Assembly (NCBI GenBank): GCA_038503075.1
Contig: JBCAML010000012.1
Coordinates: forward strand, 124,001-188,000
DNA: 64,000 bases
Reading direction: 5' to 3'
Source of the DNA: Gyromitra esculenta
Taxonomy: Eukaryota > Ascomycota > Pezizomycetes > Pezizales > Discinaceae
Shown: piece after piece, positions 33,007-46,400 of the stretch
Layout of the letters: each line of letters begins with the position of its first letter
Numbering within the stretch: the stretch's first letter is position 1
Made by a program: the position numbers and the translations under genes
Notes under the pieces: generated by a model
The model's database searches: none
Told to the model about the DNA's origin: nothing
The model's input: the letters and a program-made list of their open reading frames with translations, nothing else

Positions 33007-33985
33007 ACCAACAGAGCAGAAGAAAATAATAGAAACTAAATGCCTTCAATCGGGGTGAAGCCTTCTTAATTCCTTCTCTATCGTTCTTATTCCTGCTAGG
33101 AAGATCCCCCTATATATATACAGAATACGTCACTAAAACCAATCTCTCCAATAAGCCCTTTATCCCAGCGAATCCGATTACGAAGCTCGTCATCACGATC
33201 TAAAAGATCACGTGCTCTCCATATTAATGATAGAACACTCATCAAAATGACGGGTAGGTGGGAACCCTCCCTCTTATACTTACATATAATCAGCTTGCGC
33301 TGCTTTGGGGCCTGATTTTTGGTTGTCACTGCCACAGCGTGGACCTGCAATGTTGCTAGTTAGCAATCAGCCATGAGAACTAAATTATCATAGGATAGAG
33401 TGCTCGGGTATCACCACGTAAAACGCATATCACTATACATTGTTATCCACATACTTGCGGCTTTTAGCAATGGGTATCTACATGTAGCACTCCACAAAAC
33501 GGAAGAACTCGTGACTTCTTTCACGTACATATATGTACTAAATTTCTAGAATTTATTTCCGAATTACGGTGGCCACTCTAGTTAGGCCACAGCTTGGCCC
33601 ACACTTCATTCCCGCCCTCTTATTTACGCAACCGCCAGAGTGGACGGGATAGGTCATATGATCCCATCATCCTATGACTAAACACACTACTCCAAGCAGC
33701 TTTCGAGCTACAGAGGGATTACTGACTTACATACATTCATGCAAAACGACCCTGCTCTGCCAGCCATATCCTTACAGAGCGAGTATACCTTTACCTCAAA
33801 TCCTTATGGCACGAGTCGATTGTAGGAATACTGACTTTTTTTCATTCTAAAATTCAATTTTATTGATAAAAACTACATGTAATCATCAGACTACATTAAT
33901 CAAAAACCATAAAGCATGAACACCAGAGCTGAAGGGCAAGCAAAACTATGATATCGATTATTCCCCCCATACAAACACAAAAGAC
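33007..33985. other. Intergenic, nothing certain
   Basis: Two TACATGTA palindromes at 33479-33486 and 33874-33881. An 84-residue minus frame at 33096-33350 has no support beyond being open. Confidence 0.35.
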
Positions 33986-34531
33986 TCACTCAGTTTTTCT
34001 CTTCATAATGCTTACCGGAACAGATGCAATACCATGCAGTCCTTTTCCCTCGTCATCATCCTTTTTATCCTTATTCCCAAATAATTTGAAACCAATGTAC
34101 TTCCAGCTAAGTTTGCTACGCCTAGCCTTTATCTTAGCTTTCTCCTTCTTCTGTTCATCATCCTCTCTATCTCCCCCCAATGGGGATGCTCTATACCTAG
34201 TTCTCGGCTGACGTCTAATGTTAGTACGGGACGGTTGTGGATCACGTACGCTGAATGCTCGACCAAGCGGCGCCTGGCGGGCTTGATGCTCCCCCTCATA
34301 TCCAGGGTTACTCTCGCGGGCAGCATCAAGAACCTCTTCAATTTCATCCACACTAAGAAGACCATCCAACGGAAGCCTAAGCTGGAGAAACTCGTCGCGA
34401 CCGATCGTTTCGCGACGCCTATCGTATTGATCTAATCTCATGTTAGCCCTAAGACGCCCAGGAGGGAGACTTTCGATAACTGGGGGGTCTTGATCAGCGC
34501 CCTGATCTGGGGTTTTATTTCGGTTAGTCAT
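33986..34531 (-). CDS. Hypothetical hydrophilic protein
   Basis: A 181-residue frame from an ATG at 34531. It is strongly charged. Around residues 50-75 a helical segment (EFLQLRLPLDGLLSVDEIEE) could be a small domain. The C-terminal third is basic, with Lys/Asp runs and SKLSWKYIGFKLFGNKDKK. No signal peptide and no family recognised. Length and even composition favour a real gene. Confidence 0.5.
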   Translation of the reverse strand: MTNRNKTPDQGADQDPPVIESLPPGRLRANMRLDQYDRRRETIGRDEFLQLRLPLDGLLSVDEIEEVLDAARESNPGYEGEHQARQAPLGRAFSVRDPQPSRTNIRRQPRTRYRASPLGGDREDDEQKKEKAKIKARRSKLSWKYIGFKLFGNKDKKDDDEGKGLHGIASVPVSIMKRKTE

Positions 34532-36117
34532 TGGGAATCTGTTAGTTGTTCAGTTTTTTTGCTTCGGATGTGGTGGATGTAGCTTGCTGATTGGTGGGTA
34601 ATTATGTGTAGAGGAGGAATTCAGTGGGGCTGGCCACTGGCTTTTATAGAGCGGTAAACCTTCAAGCTCGAAAAACGAAAGGAGATTGAGTTCATGTTGA
34701 AAATATGTGAATCTACAAACCATAGAGGCTATGTAAAGCAATATCGAGTAGTGATCCATGTTGAACACTCACGTGTTCATGCCGCCAAACTCCAGTTACA
34801 TACAGCGACCTTCTCGAGCCACCCATGTCCAACCAAATTACAATTAGCAATAATCTTTTTTTCAAAACGGCTACCATAATTAACTAGTAAATTTGCCCTG
34901 CATAGAAATTCCAAACCCACAAACTCAAAAAATCACTAACTATATTTCTATAGAATCGATGACATGACAATTCTCCCCTCGCCGTCGATTGATACCCGAG
35001 GGCGACCTACGACTATAGATAACTAAACTATACCTAACACCACATACATATATACTAAAGGCCATTGATAATCATTCGTACCGAAACCTCATAACTATCG
35101 CGAAAATAAGTAAGTTTGATCATTGGGCATAATCCGAGTGATTCATAGTGATACACACGGAAAACTATTCGTTTCGTCACATTTGACTCCAAAGTAAGAC
35201 ACACACTCAAACCTAGTCCCACGAAATCCAAAAGAACGAACGAAATCTAAATGGTTCGCCCGGCTATTCTTCTTCTTCCTCCTTAGCTAAAGAGGTGTGC
35301 GTTTTTTCTACCCACACGGCAAGAGCTGTGGCGAGGATCCAGGTTTGGGCGGCACACAAAGGAGCGAAGATAAACCTGACGAGAAAGGGATAAGGAGAGA
35401 AAACCCGAGGCGCCCGCGAGTATCCTATTACGAGATGAATAATATACATTTTCCCGATGTCCTCATTGCTACAGGGCCCTCCATACTACACGTAGCTATG
35501 ACACATACAGCGTTAAATAGGCGTATATACCCCATTTGGTATACTATAAGAGGATTATCACTCAAAAACACTGAGTGATCTAAGCTGATACTCTTATTTG
35601 GGAATTTGTTGGAGTTTTTCGGGAAGGATGCACTTCTATGTTTCCAGGGAGACGATTCCTTAGTACCGCCTGTGTCCCTAATATACCGTATAACCAAAGC
35701 ACCATACTAACTATTACTTTCAAATCAAACAAAGTACGCGCATGCACACGATCGCTAACTCATTCCTGTTCCAATCAGATTACCCTGCCCGTAGCACTCC
35801 TCGTGTATCCTGTTGGATGATGGCGGGTGATGCACCATACGGAGCGAGTTGTTTATGCATGCGATCGACAACTCTATCCAGTCCTCCCAACCATGTAACG
35901 ATACCCCTGCCGCTCCGGCACGGAAAATGGTGTGGGAGACGAGACGAGACGAATGAGCGTTCCCTCGCGACCGCCGTAAATCAGATCACCCGTTGAACAA
36001 GGCCCGGCCCGGGCACAGTTCTCAAATACAAGGTGGCGTCAGCAAAAAGTGCAGCTTCTATCTCCGTGGAACTTCTCATTGGTCGGAAACAGTTTGAACC
36101 CAATCAGGACTTGAGGA
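34532..36117. other. Intergenic, nothing recognised
   Basis: Several overlapping short frames on both strands, none supported by splice sites or homology. Confidence 0.35.
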
Positions 36118-36549
36118 TCATCCCAAGTTGTTCCCCCACATCTCCACATCGTTATCAGTAAGAGTAAGCTTTCGGGGTTGCCGCACCTTTGCATAGACTA
36201 AGGAACAGTTAGCCAGAAATAAGCGCAGTTGATCAAGACGCCGTTTGATTTTCCTTGGCCCTTTGGTAGCCCGATGAAAATCAGAATACGAACGTCTATG
36301 CTTTTCTTCTTCTTTCTCTCGCTCTTTACCGCCCCCAACATCTACCGGATGAACTTCCAGCCTAGTCACGTATGCAATCTTTGCTATTTCACATATTACT
36401 TGCTTATATCTAACAGTAGACAGTCCTGCTGTCGAATACCACGGAGGTATTAGTACCGAATATACGCGTTCAGGCCACTCCTGACACACTGAATATCCCA
36501 GCCCTCCCAGTGTGTAGATTATGGTGTGATATTGAGACCTACCTATCAT
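36118..36549 (-). CDS. Doubtful hypothetical protein
   Basis: A 143-residue frame. The second half (KEREKEEEKHRRSYSDFHRATKG cut into shorter blocks, then RRLDQLRLFLANCSLVYAKV) is charged then helical. No relative is recognised. It could be part of a spliced gene whose other exons I cannot place, or chance. Confidence 0.3.
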   Translation of the reverse strand: MIGRSQYHTIIYTLGGLGYSVCQEWPERVYSVLIPPWYSTAGLSTVRYKQVICEIAKIAYVTRLEVHPVDVGGGKEREKEEEKHRRSYSDFHRATKGPRKIKRRLDQLRLFLANCSLVYAKVRQPRKLTLTDNDVEMWGNNLG

Positions 36550-38556
36550 CCGCGTTTAGGAACCTCCGAATAGCCGCTTTCAAGTGCACAAGCCCGCGAA
36601 TACGAGGAAAGAAAAAGATTTATGACTAAACGAAATGTTAAACGCGCGGAACAGAGGCCGGAACAGATACCCCCACGAACACAGAGACCAGCAAAGAACA
36701 CTACCCAGAAGAGAAAAAAACTGTCAACATCAAATATCACTCGAATTCGGTTATAAGCATCGGGTATCACTCGGGATCAAAAGTTGATGCTAACTACCGT
36801 TTACCGTCGTTGAACAAGATTGAAGTAGCCCTAACCTTGACCCAGAAATCTCCGACAGAATTTGACATCATACATGTAGGCTACAGGTACTGTGTACCTA
36901 AACGAGTACCGTCAGGAAAAAATACCTACTCTAAGTCGAAGTGCACGTCTCTCCACTTACTAACCTTTTTTTCCACCACTATAAATAAACTCACGCTAAT
37001 CACGCTATCAGAATCTTATTTTAACTAACAAAATTCTATTTATACACTCCTGTCTACTGCTTACACCCCGTTAGTTCATCCGATCTTTCCCATCCGAATT
37101 GTCGTGGCACTCAGGGCACAAAACATCTAGAATATGCCGCCAGTGACGGCCTGGGTGGCTTGGCTTTCTGGAGAAATTTGCATATGTGTTTCTTAGATCC
37201 GGCTGACTCTGTACTATTTTTAGTAGTTATAAATTTTTATATAGGACCGTAATCTAAAACCTAGATTCCATCTCGAAAGCTCTTCCCCCCCCCAGTCATC
37301 TTAACTCTTGAAATTCCGGAGTCAAAGGGCTCAAAAACCCATCAGACTTAAGTATCAAGTTTTGAAGTAACCAGCTTCCATTAAAATTATCAATACAGAA
37401 AGAAAAAAAATTCATAAAAGTCAATGATTTTTGGTTTTTTTTATGAAAAAAAAGCCTCCCAACTTTCATTCAATTCAGTTCTACAACTTGATCCAGTCAA
37501 AGGCAAGATCACAGATACCAGCTAACAAACACAATATATCATACCGTTTCATCCCTAAAACAACGAGGAGATAGGGAGTGGTTGAGAGGGAGGGAAGGAA
37601 GGAAAAAGAATAAGAAAAATAAAAATAAAAAAGTTTCATCATTCACACCCTTTCCGTTCTAGCAGAACGGGCTAAAACTATAAATGGAATAAAATCGCAA
37701 AAGAGAAAGGGAAAATAAGAAATAAAAAGAAAAAAAGAAACCCAATTTTAGTCTTCCCTCCACGGCCCTTACTACCCTAAGTACGCTTGCATAAAAAAAA
37801 AAAAGAGCACAAGAAAGAGGAAGAAGAAAAATAGAGAAACGAAAAAAAAACTAGGGAAATAATAAGTATCAAGCACCCTCAACCAATCTCCAAACCAAAA
37901 GAAGATCCCCCCCCACCTTAACCCCCACCAGTTAAAATTCCCGACTCCGAAGAGAGGTAGCCCTCTCCGACACGATGTTCCCCCGCCCCAGAAAAAAATC
38001 CAAGTACCAAACCTCGTTGCCCCCGGCCTGTTGCCCCCGCCAGTGGGTGTATGCGTTAAAAGAATAGAATAGAGAAAAGAAAGAGAAGAAAAGAAAATAT
38101 AAAGAATACAAATGAGATACCAATAAAAAGGAACAAGATTGGACAACCCTTAAATCGTGAAGGAAAAAAAAACACACTAACCTTTTTCCCTATCTCTTCT
38201 CTTTTTTTGTATGTCGATTTCGGCTCTTTTTTTTTTTTAACTCCTTCCTGCGTTCCATCCTCCCCTTCGTCAAATCCCAGGCCGTTTTAGAAAACAAAAA
38301 TAGAAAAGAAACGAAATTAGGAAAATCGTATTTTGTCATCACCAAGTTACCATCATCAGAGCAAGAAAAAAAGACAGCCAAGAAACGTGATAAAAAAAAA
38401 GATGGCATCAATCGGAGAAAGACAGAAAAAAACGGAACTTCCTTAAAGCGTACAATAACATGTAATGAAGTAGGCAGAATCAATAACGCCCCTCTTCATT
38501 ATAGCTCTCCCTCCTTCCCTCCATCCACCAAGACGAGGACATTTCCAAACTCACGG
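36550..38556. other. Intergenic, A-rich 3' flank of the zinc-finger gene
   Basis: From about 37380 to 38480 the plus strand is full of A and GA runs, so the minus strand is T/C-rich. The part next to 38557 is likely the 3' untranslated region. TACATGTA at 36871-36878. No gene supported. Confidence 0.45.
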
Positions 38557-40494
38557 TTATGATCCAGTAGCATTTTGTTGTTGCTGTTGTTGCTGCCGTT
38601 GTGGAGTTTCCATTCCAGCAATTTTGTCTTCCAAACCTTTAATTCTCCCTTCAAGCATTTTGATATACTCCCACAGTCCGTCTGCTCCAGTAAACATATT
38701 GGCATTGTTGTTATGTAGCCCATTATTACCCATATTAGCTTGCGGTGCAGGTCCATTTCCGCTTTGAGGCCCGTTCGGATGTTGCTGTTGATTTTGCTGT
38801 TGCCCAGGCGCAGGGTGTTGCTGTTGCTGGTGAGATAGATGATTCACAAACTTCCCATCGCGATCTCGTTGAGGTGCCGGTAAAGAGTTCAAATATCCGG
38901 GGAAGCTTGGTGTTCTCTCCCTAGGAGCACCCTCGGGCTGACTCGGCAGCATCCCAGGACTCACAGCTCGCGGACTATCAGTTAAGACGCCCTGTGGACT
39001 CAGGATGCTCGGATTTGCTGAGTTAGGAGCTGCAGGACTTGCAGTTGTAGCGGAACTTAGGGTATTTGTTTGCATGCTAGGGCTTGTAGCTGTAGGTGTT
39101 GTGGTCTTGAAACCGTGCTGGTAATTTGGTGGGAACAAATTTCCCGGACTGGGACCACTCGTGGACCCTGTTCGGGCTCCAGACGAGAGTGGAGGATATG
39201 TGTTATTCTGATGACGTTGAATATATCCCGAAGCCGGTGTCATAGGGGTATGTTGGCCTGGCTGGTGACCCGCTTGCTGATGCCCTGGATGAAAATCTGT
39301 CTTAATGCTGGGCAGGCTTGCTCGTCGCCTTGGGCCTCCATCTGAGCCCTCACCTCCATTTTCATCCATCATGGATACATCGCCATCCGGATCGTCACCC
39401 ATTAGCCCTTCTAAGCCTTCCATTCCATCATCACCATCTTGTCCAAGCCCAGTGACCATGGTGCCGTCCTCATTCATCATACCCCCCATGCTCCCTCTTC
39501 TTCCTGCACAGCCTCCTTCACCTCGGGCATGTCGAGCCAATGCATCACCCCGTGCGAATCGTCTTCCACATTTAACACAAACGTGCGGTCTCTCGCCCGT
39601 ATGCAGCTTCGTGTGTCGTTTCAAGTCGTGAAGTCTTCGAAATCGTGATTGGCATGTCGTACACAAGAAAGGTTTTTCGTGAGCATGCGTCAAAAGATGA
39701 CTTTTCAGATTGTGATGTCTAGTAAATGTCTTGTGACAGTGAGGGCAAGTATGTTTCCCCCTTGTTCCGCCTGTCGAAGGACTGAATGGGGTGGTGGGTG
39801 TTGTGGCGCTCTGAGCAAATCCTGGAGTTGTAGGGGTGGTAGCCGAAAGTGGGTCCGAGAGTTTCGGAGGTTGTGGCTGCAGAGTATGATACTGCGTGAT
39901 CTCTGGCGGCAACAAAGCAGGATCTGTAGTACTTGGTCCAGCCGTCACCGTCCCAGTGGAACCCTCGACTGTTGTACCGTTGGAGGCCATGCTACCTGAT
40001 GTTGTGGGTGAGCTGCCAGAAGTATCCATAGCTGCTGCCGCGGCAGCAACACCCGGCAAACCTCCGAGCCCAGGAGGGACTGGGGAACTATCCTTTGGGG
40101 GCGCATCGGCAGGTGTACTCATTCCAAAACTAGCGGTCAAAAGGGCAGCCGGATTGGGGGACTGTTTAATTATTTGTATGCCATCGGTAGCTTTCTTCTC
40201 CTCTGGGGCCATGTTCCGAGGACTACGACTTTGTTGCCGATTCGCTATTGCCGCAGCTCCCGTGAGCTGTGTGTGAGGCGTTAGATTAGGAAGCTTTGAG
40301 GCGTGAATTGGCAGTATTGGCGGCAGGTTTTGGATAGCTTTGGGTGACACCGGAGATGTAGATGAGGCAAGAGCCGCTGCTGCAGTAGAAACTGCCACTG
40401 AAGAGAGAGATGCAGATGGTGTGGTTTTACGAGAGGATTCGAGTATCGTTCCGTTTGTAGTTGAGGGTACTGAGGCGTATTGTGACGATGCCAT
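38557..40494 (-). CDS. C2H2 zinc-finger transcription factor
   Basis: A single 645-residue frame from an ATG at 40494. Residues 1-245 are Ser/Thr/Pro/Ala-rich. Three tandem zinc fingers follow: 248-270 (HTCPHCHKTFTRHHNLKSH), 276-298 (FLCTTCQSRFRRLHDLKRH) and 304-329 (HVCVKCGRRFARGDALARH then a Cys), linked by the standard TGERP-type linker between fingers two and three. The third ends in Cys instead of the second His (C-x2-C-x12-H-x6-C), so it is a C2HC finger. An acidic Met/Asp/Gly segment (about 335-385) and a Gln/Asn/Pro-rich region follow. Near the C-terminus is a short coiled-coil-like segment, LWEYIKMLEGRIKGLEDKI, before a poly-Gln end. This is a nuclear sequence-specific regulator; which one cannot be said from memory. 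Confidence 0.9.
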   Translation of the reverse strand: MASSQYASVPSTTNGTILESSRKTTPSASLSSVAVSTAAAALASSTSPVSPKAIQNLPPILPIHASKLPNLTPHTQLTGAAAIANRQQSRSPRNMAPEEKKATDGIQIIKQSPNPAALLTASFGMSTPADAPPKDSSPVPPGLGGLPGVAAAAAAMDTSGSSPTTSGSMASNGTTVEGSTGTVTAGPSTTDPALLPPEITQYHTLQPQPPKLSDPLSATTPTTPGFAQSATTPTTPFSPSTGGTRGKHTCPHCHKTFTRHHNLKSHLLTHAHEKPFLCTTCQSRFRRLHDLKRHTKLHTGERPHVCVKCGRRFARGDALARHARGEGGCAGRRGSMGGMMNEDGTMVTGLGQDGDDGMEGLEGLMGDDPDGDVSMMDENGGEGSDGGPRRRASLPSIKTDFHPGHQQAGHQPGQHTPMTPASGYIQRHQNNTYPPLSSGARTGSTSGPSPGNLFPPNYQHGFKTTTPTATSPSMQTNTLSSATTASPAAPNSANPSILSPQGVLTDSPRAVSPGMLPSQPEGAPRERTPSFPGYLNSLPAPQRDRDGKFVNHLSHQQQQHPAPGQQQNQQQHPNGPQSGNGPAPQANMGNNGLHNNNANMFTGADGLWEYIKMLEGRIKGLEDKIAGMETPQRQQQQQQQNATGS

Positions 40495-43400
40495 GACCAG
40501 AAAATATCCGAGAAAATGTAGGTGCTATTTTGTTTTAAGTCAATCAGCATCCATTCCACTCATCATCCGCTCGTAGAGCTTCAAGAAAAAATAATTGATA
40601 GAGATAAACATAGAAGGGAGGGAAAAAAAAACAGGTGGTTGACCAAGACAATACTAGAGTAATACGCCAGCTAGCGACGCAGGAAGTAGTAATCAAGTAG
40701 ATCAACGCCACAACAAAACAGACACGAGGCGGAACCTAGGAAATTGCGGGAATGGGACACAGAAACAAGCAAGAGGCTTATTCCCTACCTATTAAATATT
40801 CGACTCTTACCCCAATCGTTTTCACAGCCCTACCAGATATGTGTAACAGGGGAGTTGCGTTGCAGGTAACACAAGGTGAGGTTGCGTAACCCGAACGGTT
40901 GGAACAATAAAGTTCTGTTCCTGATGGCCAAAATTAACTCTTCTCAAAGGAAATCTAACCTAAACCCCGGTCTCGCTTGGCAGTATCAAGCGTGTGGTCG
41001 ATTATCGTTGGGAGGATATAGCGAGTTAATTTTAGATGGTGATTCACACTTTCGGCCAATAACCTCCAAGGTCAAATGAATGAAAAAACAAAGCAAAGAG
41101 CCAAGAAAAAGGGATTCCGGCACCGGTTTCCTAAGGGTAAGCGGCTGTAAGAAAATGACAAGTTTTCCAATGATATCCGACCCAGTTGCTTGCACAAAAT
41201 GGATCCTCGTAATAGCCAGAACGTTTAAGCTTAGATTTTGCCAACAGAAAGTGTTTTTCCGGCTTTTCCCGTATTCTATTATGGTTCAAAGTGTCCTCGT
41301 GGCGCTTATCGATACTAATTCGATTGGCTGAAGGTCAAATTGAACAGCAGCCTAGCCTCCTGGGCTCCAGGGGGGTATTGATAGTCCCGAAAGACTGGGG
41401 GATTAAGCTGAATCCGAGCTGAACTCAAGAAGAAGCTTGTTTTCTTTTCTTCTTCCTTCAGAAAACTGCCGTGTATCGTTTTCGTAGATGAATTCTAGAA
41501 AGGCGACAAAGGAGAAACAGTCAGCTCCACGAATGATCCGAATCATTTCAACGCCCCCGTGACAGGAATCCGGGATGAGGCAAGAAAGCAAGTGCAAAAC
41601 CGGGGGAGAAGAATGCATATAAGGGCGTTGAGGGGAAGCGGTAGGGCCGATGCACACATAAAAGAAATAGAACGGAGTGGCTTCTTGGATGACCCAAGCA
41701 AGCAGGCACCATAAGGCAAAATAAGAAAAGTAAATTGCACGACAGAAGAATGATAAGCGCTAATAAAATAAAATAAAATCAAGAAAAGACTGAGTGGAGA
41801 AGCTGGAGGGTGTGTGGATAGAGGGGGGTGGGGGGAGATTGAAGCGATGATAAGAGATTGAAGCGATCGTGACGCGAGACGAAGAGAAGAATGCAGGAGC
41901 ACGATGAGGCGCAATGAACGAACGGGGCAGATGTCTACATGTGGGAAGACGGATGGATGGATGGCGGAATGGATGGAGGAGGGATGGAGAGTTTCCCTCA
42001 CCCAACCCCAGATCTCTCTCTCTGATCGGAGCTGAAAGCTGAATAAACCCACTGGAGAACGAAACCCACCTTTATTGACGTCGAAGCTCCAAGTGATGGA
42101 AGTAGAAAGAAAAAGCAATAACGGCTGTAAGGTGTGTGTATCAATTCTTTCCGTTTATTTGTTTATGTAACTCTAGTGCGTAATCGGTGGTGGAGGAGGG
42201 TTCTCTTCGTAGATGAATGTATTCTTCTTCCTCTTCTTCCTCTTCTTCTGCTATCGTGAGATGATGTAGAGAGATGGGAAGTGGTGCATCCTCTGCGCGG
42301 AACTCGAGATGCAACGAAACCGGATAATAATTATCACTACAACTGCTGATACTCTAGACGGTGGTCAAGACGACAAGCGTCAAAGGAAGGGAATACGCGT
42401 AGAGCCACCCGGAAGAGAGCTCAACGGTCAGAAAGGGTAGGCCGTCAGTCAGTCAGCCCTACTGTAGATGGATTACCGAGAAACACAGAGACTTTGATCG
42501 GTCGGGCCTCGGTGGAGGAAAACGATCAATCGGTGTCGTAAAGAGACGGTCAATGTCGAGCGGTTAACGACCGTGAACTGCGCGCGGCAGAAGGAGGAAT
42601 AGCGGAGACTTGATACAGCGAGCGTGAAGATTCGCGCTCAATTCAGGTCAGTCCGGCTCAGTAGAGTCGTGAATGTGGCTTTTCCGGTCTGCTTGCAACA
42701 ATCATCAGCCTTCCTTCGTTTCCTCAGCCTTGCTCGAGGTCATCCAGCCAGCCACCGCCATGTAGCCTCGCTCGCTGCTTGGTCCTATTTCTGACGGGGT
42801 GGATGTGATGGCTGTGCCTGCCTGTTTCTCTGGTGGGGCTGACCTGGCTGGCTGGCTGGCTGCCCGCCCGTCCGCGACCACCAGACACACATACATACAA
42901 CTCGCCCATGGTCAAAGTTTTTCTTGGGTGGGAGGGGTTGCACCAACCTCTCGTTGCTGCTGCTGCTACAGCCAAGTCAGGTCAAGTCAAGTCAGGCTGG
43001 GGATAAAAGCAAGTGAGGCTGGAATCGCGCGAATCGAGGAATTGGGGGTCTATTTTATTTCTCGTGGATAAAAGGGTCGATGAGATGGCAATTGTGGATG
43101 GGCGGATTCAGCAGGGCGGGGATAATAAAATGTTGGAGATTCTGCTGCTGCTGCTGCTTGGATGGTGCTGTGCTGCTGTCTGTTGCTGTGTTGCTTCGCT
43201 GCTCACTGCTGCTCTTGGTCACGGTGCTGTCTCACTCGCACACGCACTCGTTCGCACACTCACTCTGTCTTTTCGCTCAATCGCGATCCCCTTCTGCTCT
43301 GTTTGCAAACTCTCTCTCTCGTTGCGCCTCAATACTTTCATTCAGTCGTGCGGCTCACAGTCTCTCTCGCTCCTGCCAATTCGGCCGAGTTGCTCGCGCA

Positions 43401-46400
43401 ATGCTAGCAACTAGACTTGGGAGTGACGAATTCTGACGACGGCCGCAACAGCGAAATCAGGAACACAGACACAGACCTGCCAGTGTAGGGGAAAGAGGCG
43501 GTGGTGGTTGAGCTGGTGAGGCGATGGAGGCTGCAAGAATGAAGGAGGGAAACGGAGACAGGGTGCGAGGGTGGCGAAGTCACTCGCCCGAATGCGAGAA
43601 AAAGCAAGGAAGTCAGCAGGTGCGTTAGCTAAGCAGGGGAGCTAGCGCCCGCCCAATCGAGCGCCTGCGTGCTCCAAGCAGCTAGCGCTGCTGTGGGTGT
43701 CCAGGAAACTTTGCGGGAATTTGACGAGCTTGGGCACCGGTGTCCGTTCCGACGGCGGATTCCACACCGCTGCCCCCCGAACAGGCAATCTGCGTCATGG
43801 GCTGCTCGGGTGCTCTCTCCATCCTCGGACAGCCAGATCCCAATCCGTGATACCAGCTACGCACCAATCCGTTCTTGTCTGTCCTTTTCTATCGCCAACC
43901 TTCCCCTCCCTGCTGTGCTTCTGGACGCCTCAGAAAATTTGAGGGTGTGCCTCAGCAGCTTTTGCCTTATGGTGGCTTGGTCGAGACGGTCCAGAGCATC
44001 ACCCACACCTTTCTCCTCTGACGTCCATTCCTTTTCCTTTGCTTTTTCCCTTTCCTTTCCTTTTTCTTCCCGCGTCTCGGGTACGGATGGATCAACAGAC
44101 AGACAGACAGACAGACAGCGAAGTGAACACAGCCTTTGCTCCTCGTGATTCCAAACCCCCAACCGAGACCGAGCAGCCGTTGTGTGCCTCGCTTCCAGAG
44201 AAATTTATATAGAGGAGGTACGAGGGACACAGTGGTGGGAGTCAATTTCTCGCTTCCCTACGCCATTGACACGCTTCGCGCCATCCTGCTCCTGATGCTA
44301 GCCGATGCTCGCACCTCGAGTCACACAGTACCGGCAAATTTTGCCCCACGGATCGAAACTTTAGAGTGCAGAAGAGAGCATGCTGCTTTTTCCCACCCAC
44401 TCGATCTTCGTAGATACCATATCTAATGCATGAAGAAACAATTCCAACCTGCATTTGGGGGGAAGGGGGCAGCAGACGGATCTGCTCGGATTTCTATAAA
44501 TGTGACCCCTTTTATAAATTCGAACGCTCTCCTCCTCTCCCCTCTCCTCGGTTCGGGCCGGGGGGGGTTGCAGCTAAAACAAAAACAAGATACAAGAAAA
44601 ATATATACATGTAGATATCGGTAACAACGGACCCAGTCAAGGCTATACTTTCCATTATAGCAGTAATCAACATTCGGTGTTTCGTAGCCGAAGAGGATAC
44701 ATGTAACTACCCCATCCCCCTCCCTCCCTCGCTTGGTAGATCGTATCGGTGAACAACAATGAGCCTCTGAAAGTCAGATAAAGCGCTCCCCCCTCATCGG
44801 TTAGTAGACTTCGCCATTTGTGGATCATTTCGCGCTTGCGCAGAAGCTCTACTCTAGCGTAAATAAATCTTGGTTCAGACAAGATGACAGGTTCCGGGTG
44901 GGGAGATGATCGTGAGACTGGCTCTTGGTTTTGTCTAACGAGAACTCTAATTTGACGCCCTGCTGCCAAGGTCTGCTAGTCCGCCTCTTCGTGATCGTGA
45001 AGAAATCACTGGAAAAGTGGCGCAGTCGGAGGGGATCCAAGCCTTGGTTCAATGCGTTGTTAGTGGGGAGGAGGGGAATGGATGTTCTAACTGCTACCGT
45101 TGCAGATTGTAAATGCTATGAGGAAGATAAAAATATCTTTTTATTGTTGCAACTAATTAGTTGGATCTAGATATAAAACTCCTCTCTTACTATTATCACG
45201 AGCAATTTTTAGCCTTTACCTCCCACATTCGAAATTTTCAGGGGGAAAAAAAAAGGTAAACACCTACGTATACATACCAGTGACCAAATAAAAATGTGAA
45301 ATAAAAATAGAGACCTGCGCTAATATCCCCAACTCCCATCTTGAAAATAACAAAACCAACAAAAAACAAAAAACAGAAAACCTTCAACGGCGAGAATACA
45401 TGTAGCCTTGACTATGAAAAGCATCAAAGCTACATCATCAAACACCCCCACAGCCCATAATCTACAGTCCGCTCAAAGCGACCCAACTAACGGCTATCAA
45501 GATTCTTGGCCGATCTTCACGGCGCGTATCGGTTCAACTCATAATAACCAAAGCTCGTCCCGTCCTCATCACTTCCTCGGCGTCGTTCGCTCTTTTGGCT
45601 CTTCTCCCCCCTTTTCAAAACTCAATCTTGGTAAATTAGAAGCAGGCATTGTGGAGTGAGATCGGATGGTAGCCGATTTGTGACGTAGAGTAGAAAAGCA
45701 CGTTTTTATGTAGCTGTCCCAGAAGAGATCTCGGGTTTGTTTATGGGAATGGCGTTAGGAATAGGGGAAGTCAGCTGTTTTTGACGTAGGTGATTCTGGA
45801 ATACGCTCCGGTTTCTGTCTTTATTTTTGAGAGGTGTTTGTAGATACACACGTGATGCGTATGTTTTCACCCCCCCCCCGTGCGGCTAGAATTGAGGCAG
45901 ATGCTCAATCGTCTTAACCCACCACAAGCTTGTCCACAGGCTTCCGCTATATATGAACCATAGCTAGAAATCTCGATAAATACTGATCACGACAGCGTTA
46001 GAAGGGAACCTTGTTTGGAGAGAGGTGCAACTAAACGATGATACGCTTCCTGGACCTCACTGAAACCAAAGATACATGTAGATATACGGCCTAGCCCGTG
46101 CATACTGCAAGAAGTTGGCCACGTGGCTATCACCTGAGCTGAAATTCTAAACGAGTCATTGTTCATGATTCGAGCTGATTCTGGGCTTGAAAGCCTGAGT
46201 GACCGATTAGAAGAGGGGTGCAAACCATCGATGCAATGTGAGGCGGTTAGGATAGTTTCTTGACACTAGGCACACAGCCCTACTCTAGCATTAGGGAGGA
46301 TGCTACTATGAGAGGTCGCTATTGACGTAAGATCTTGGGTAGCGCAGCGGCCGGGATAGCATCCTGACGGATGTTTCGAGGACATCAAATGCCTAAAGAA

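Noticed and set aside
37772..38177. Phe-rich minus-strand frames
   Set aside because: Translation of A/GA-rich low-complexity DNA in a 3' flank.
41543..44462. Many 80-190 residue frames upstream of the zinc-finger gene
   Set aside because: Overlapping on both strands, biased to Ser/Leu/Cys by simple sequence, without splice sites or family resemblance.
46360..46400. tRNA-like stretch GGTAGCGCAGCGG
   Set aside because: No T-arm and no closing acceptor stem could be found.
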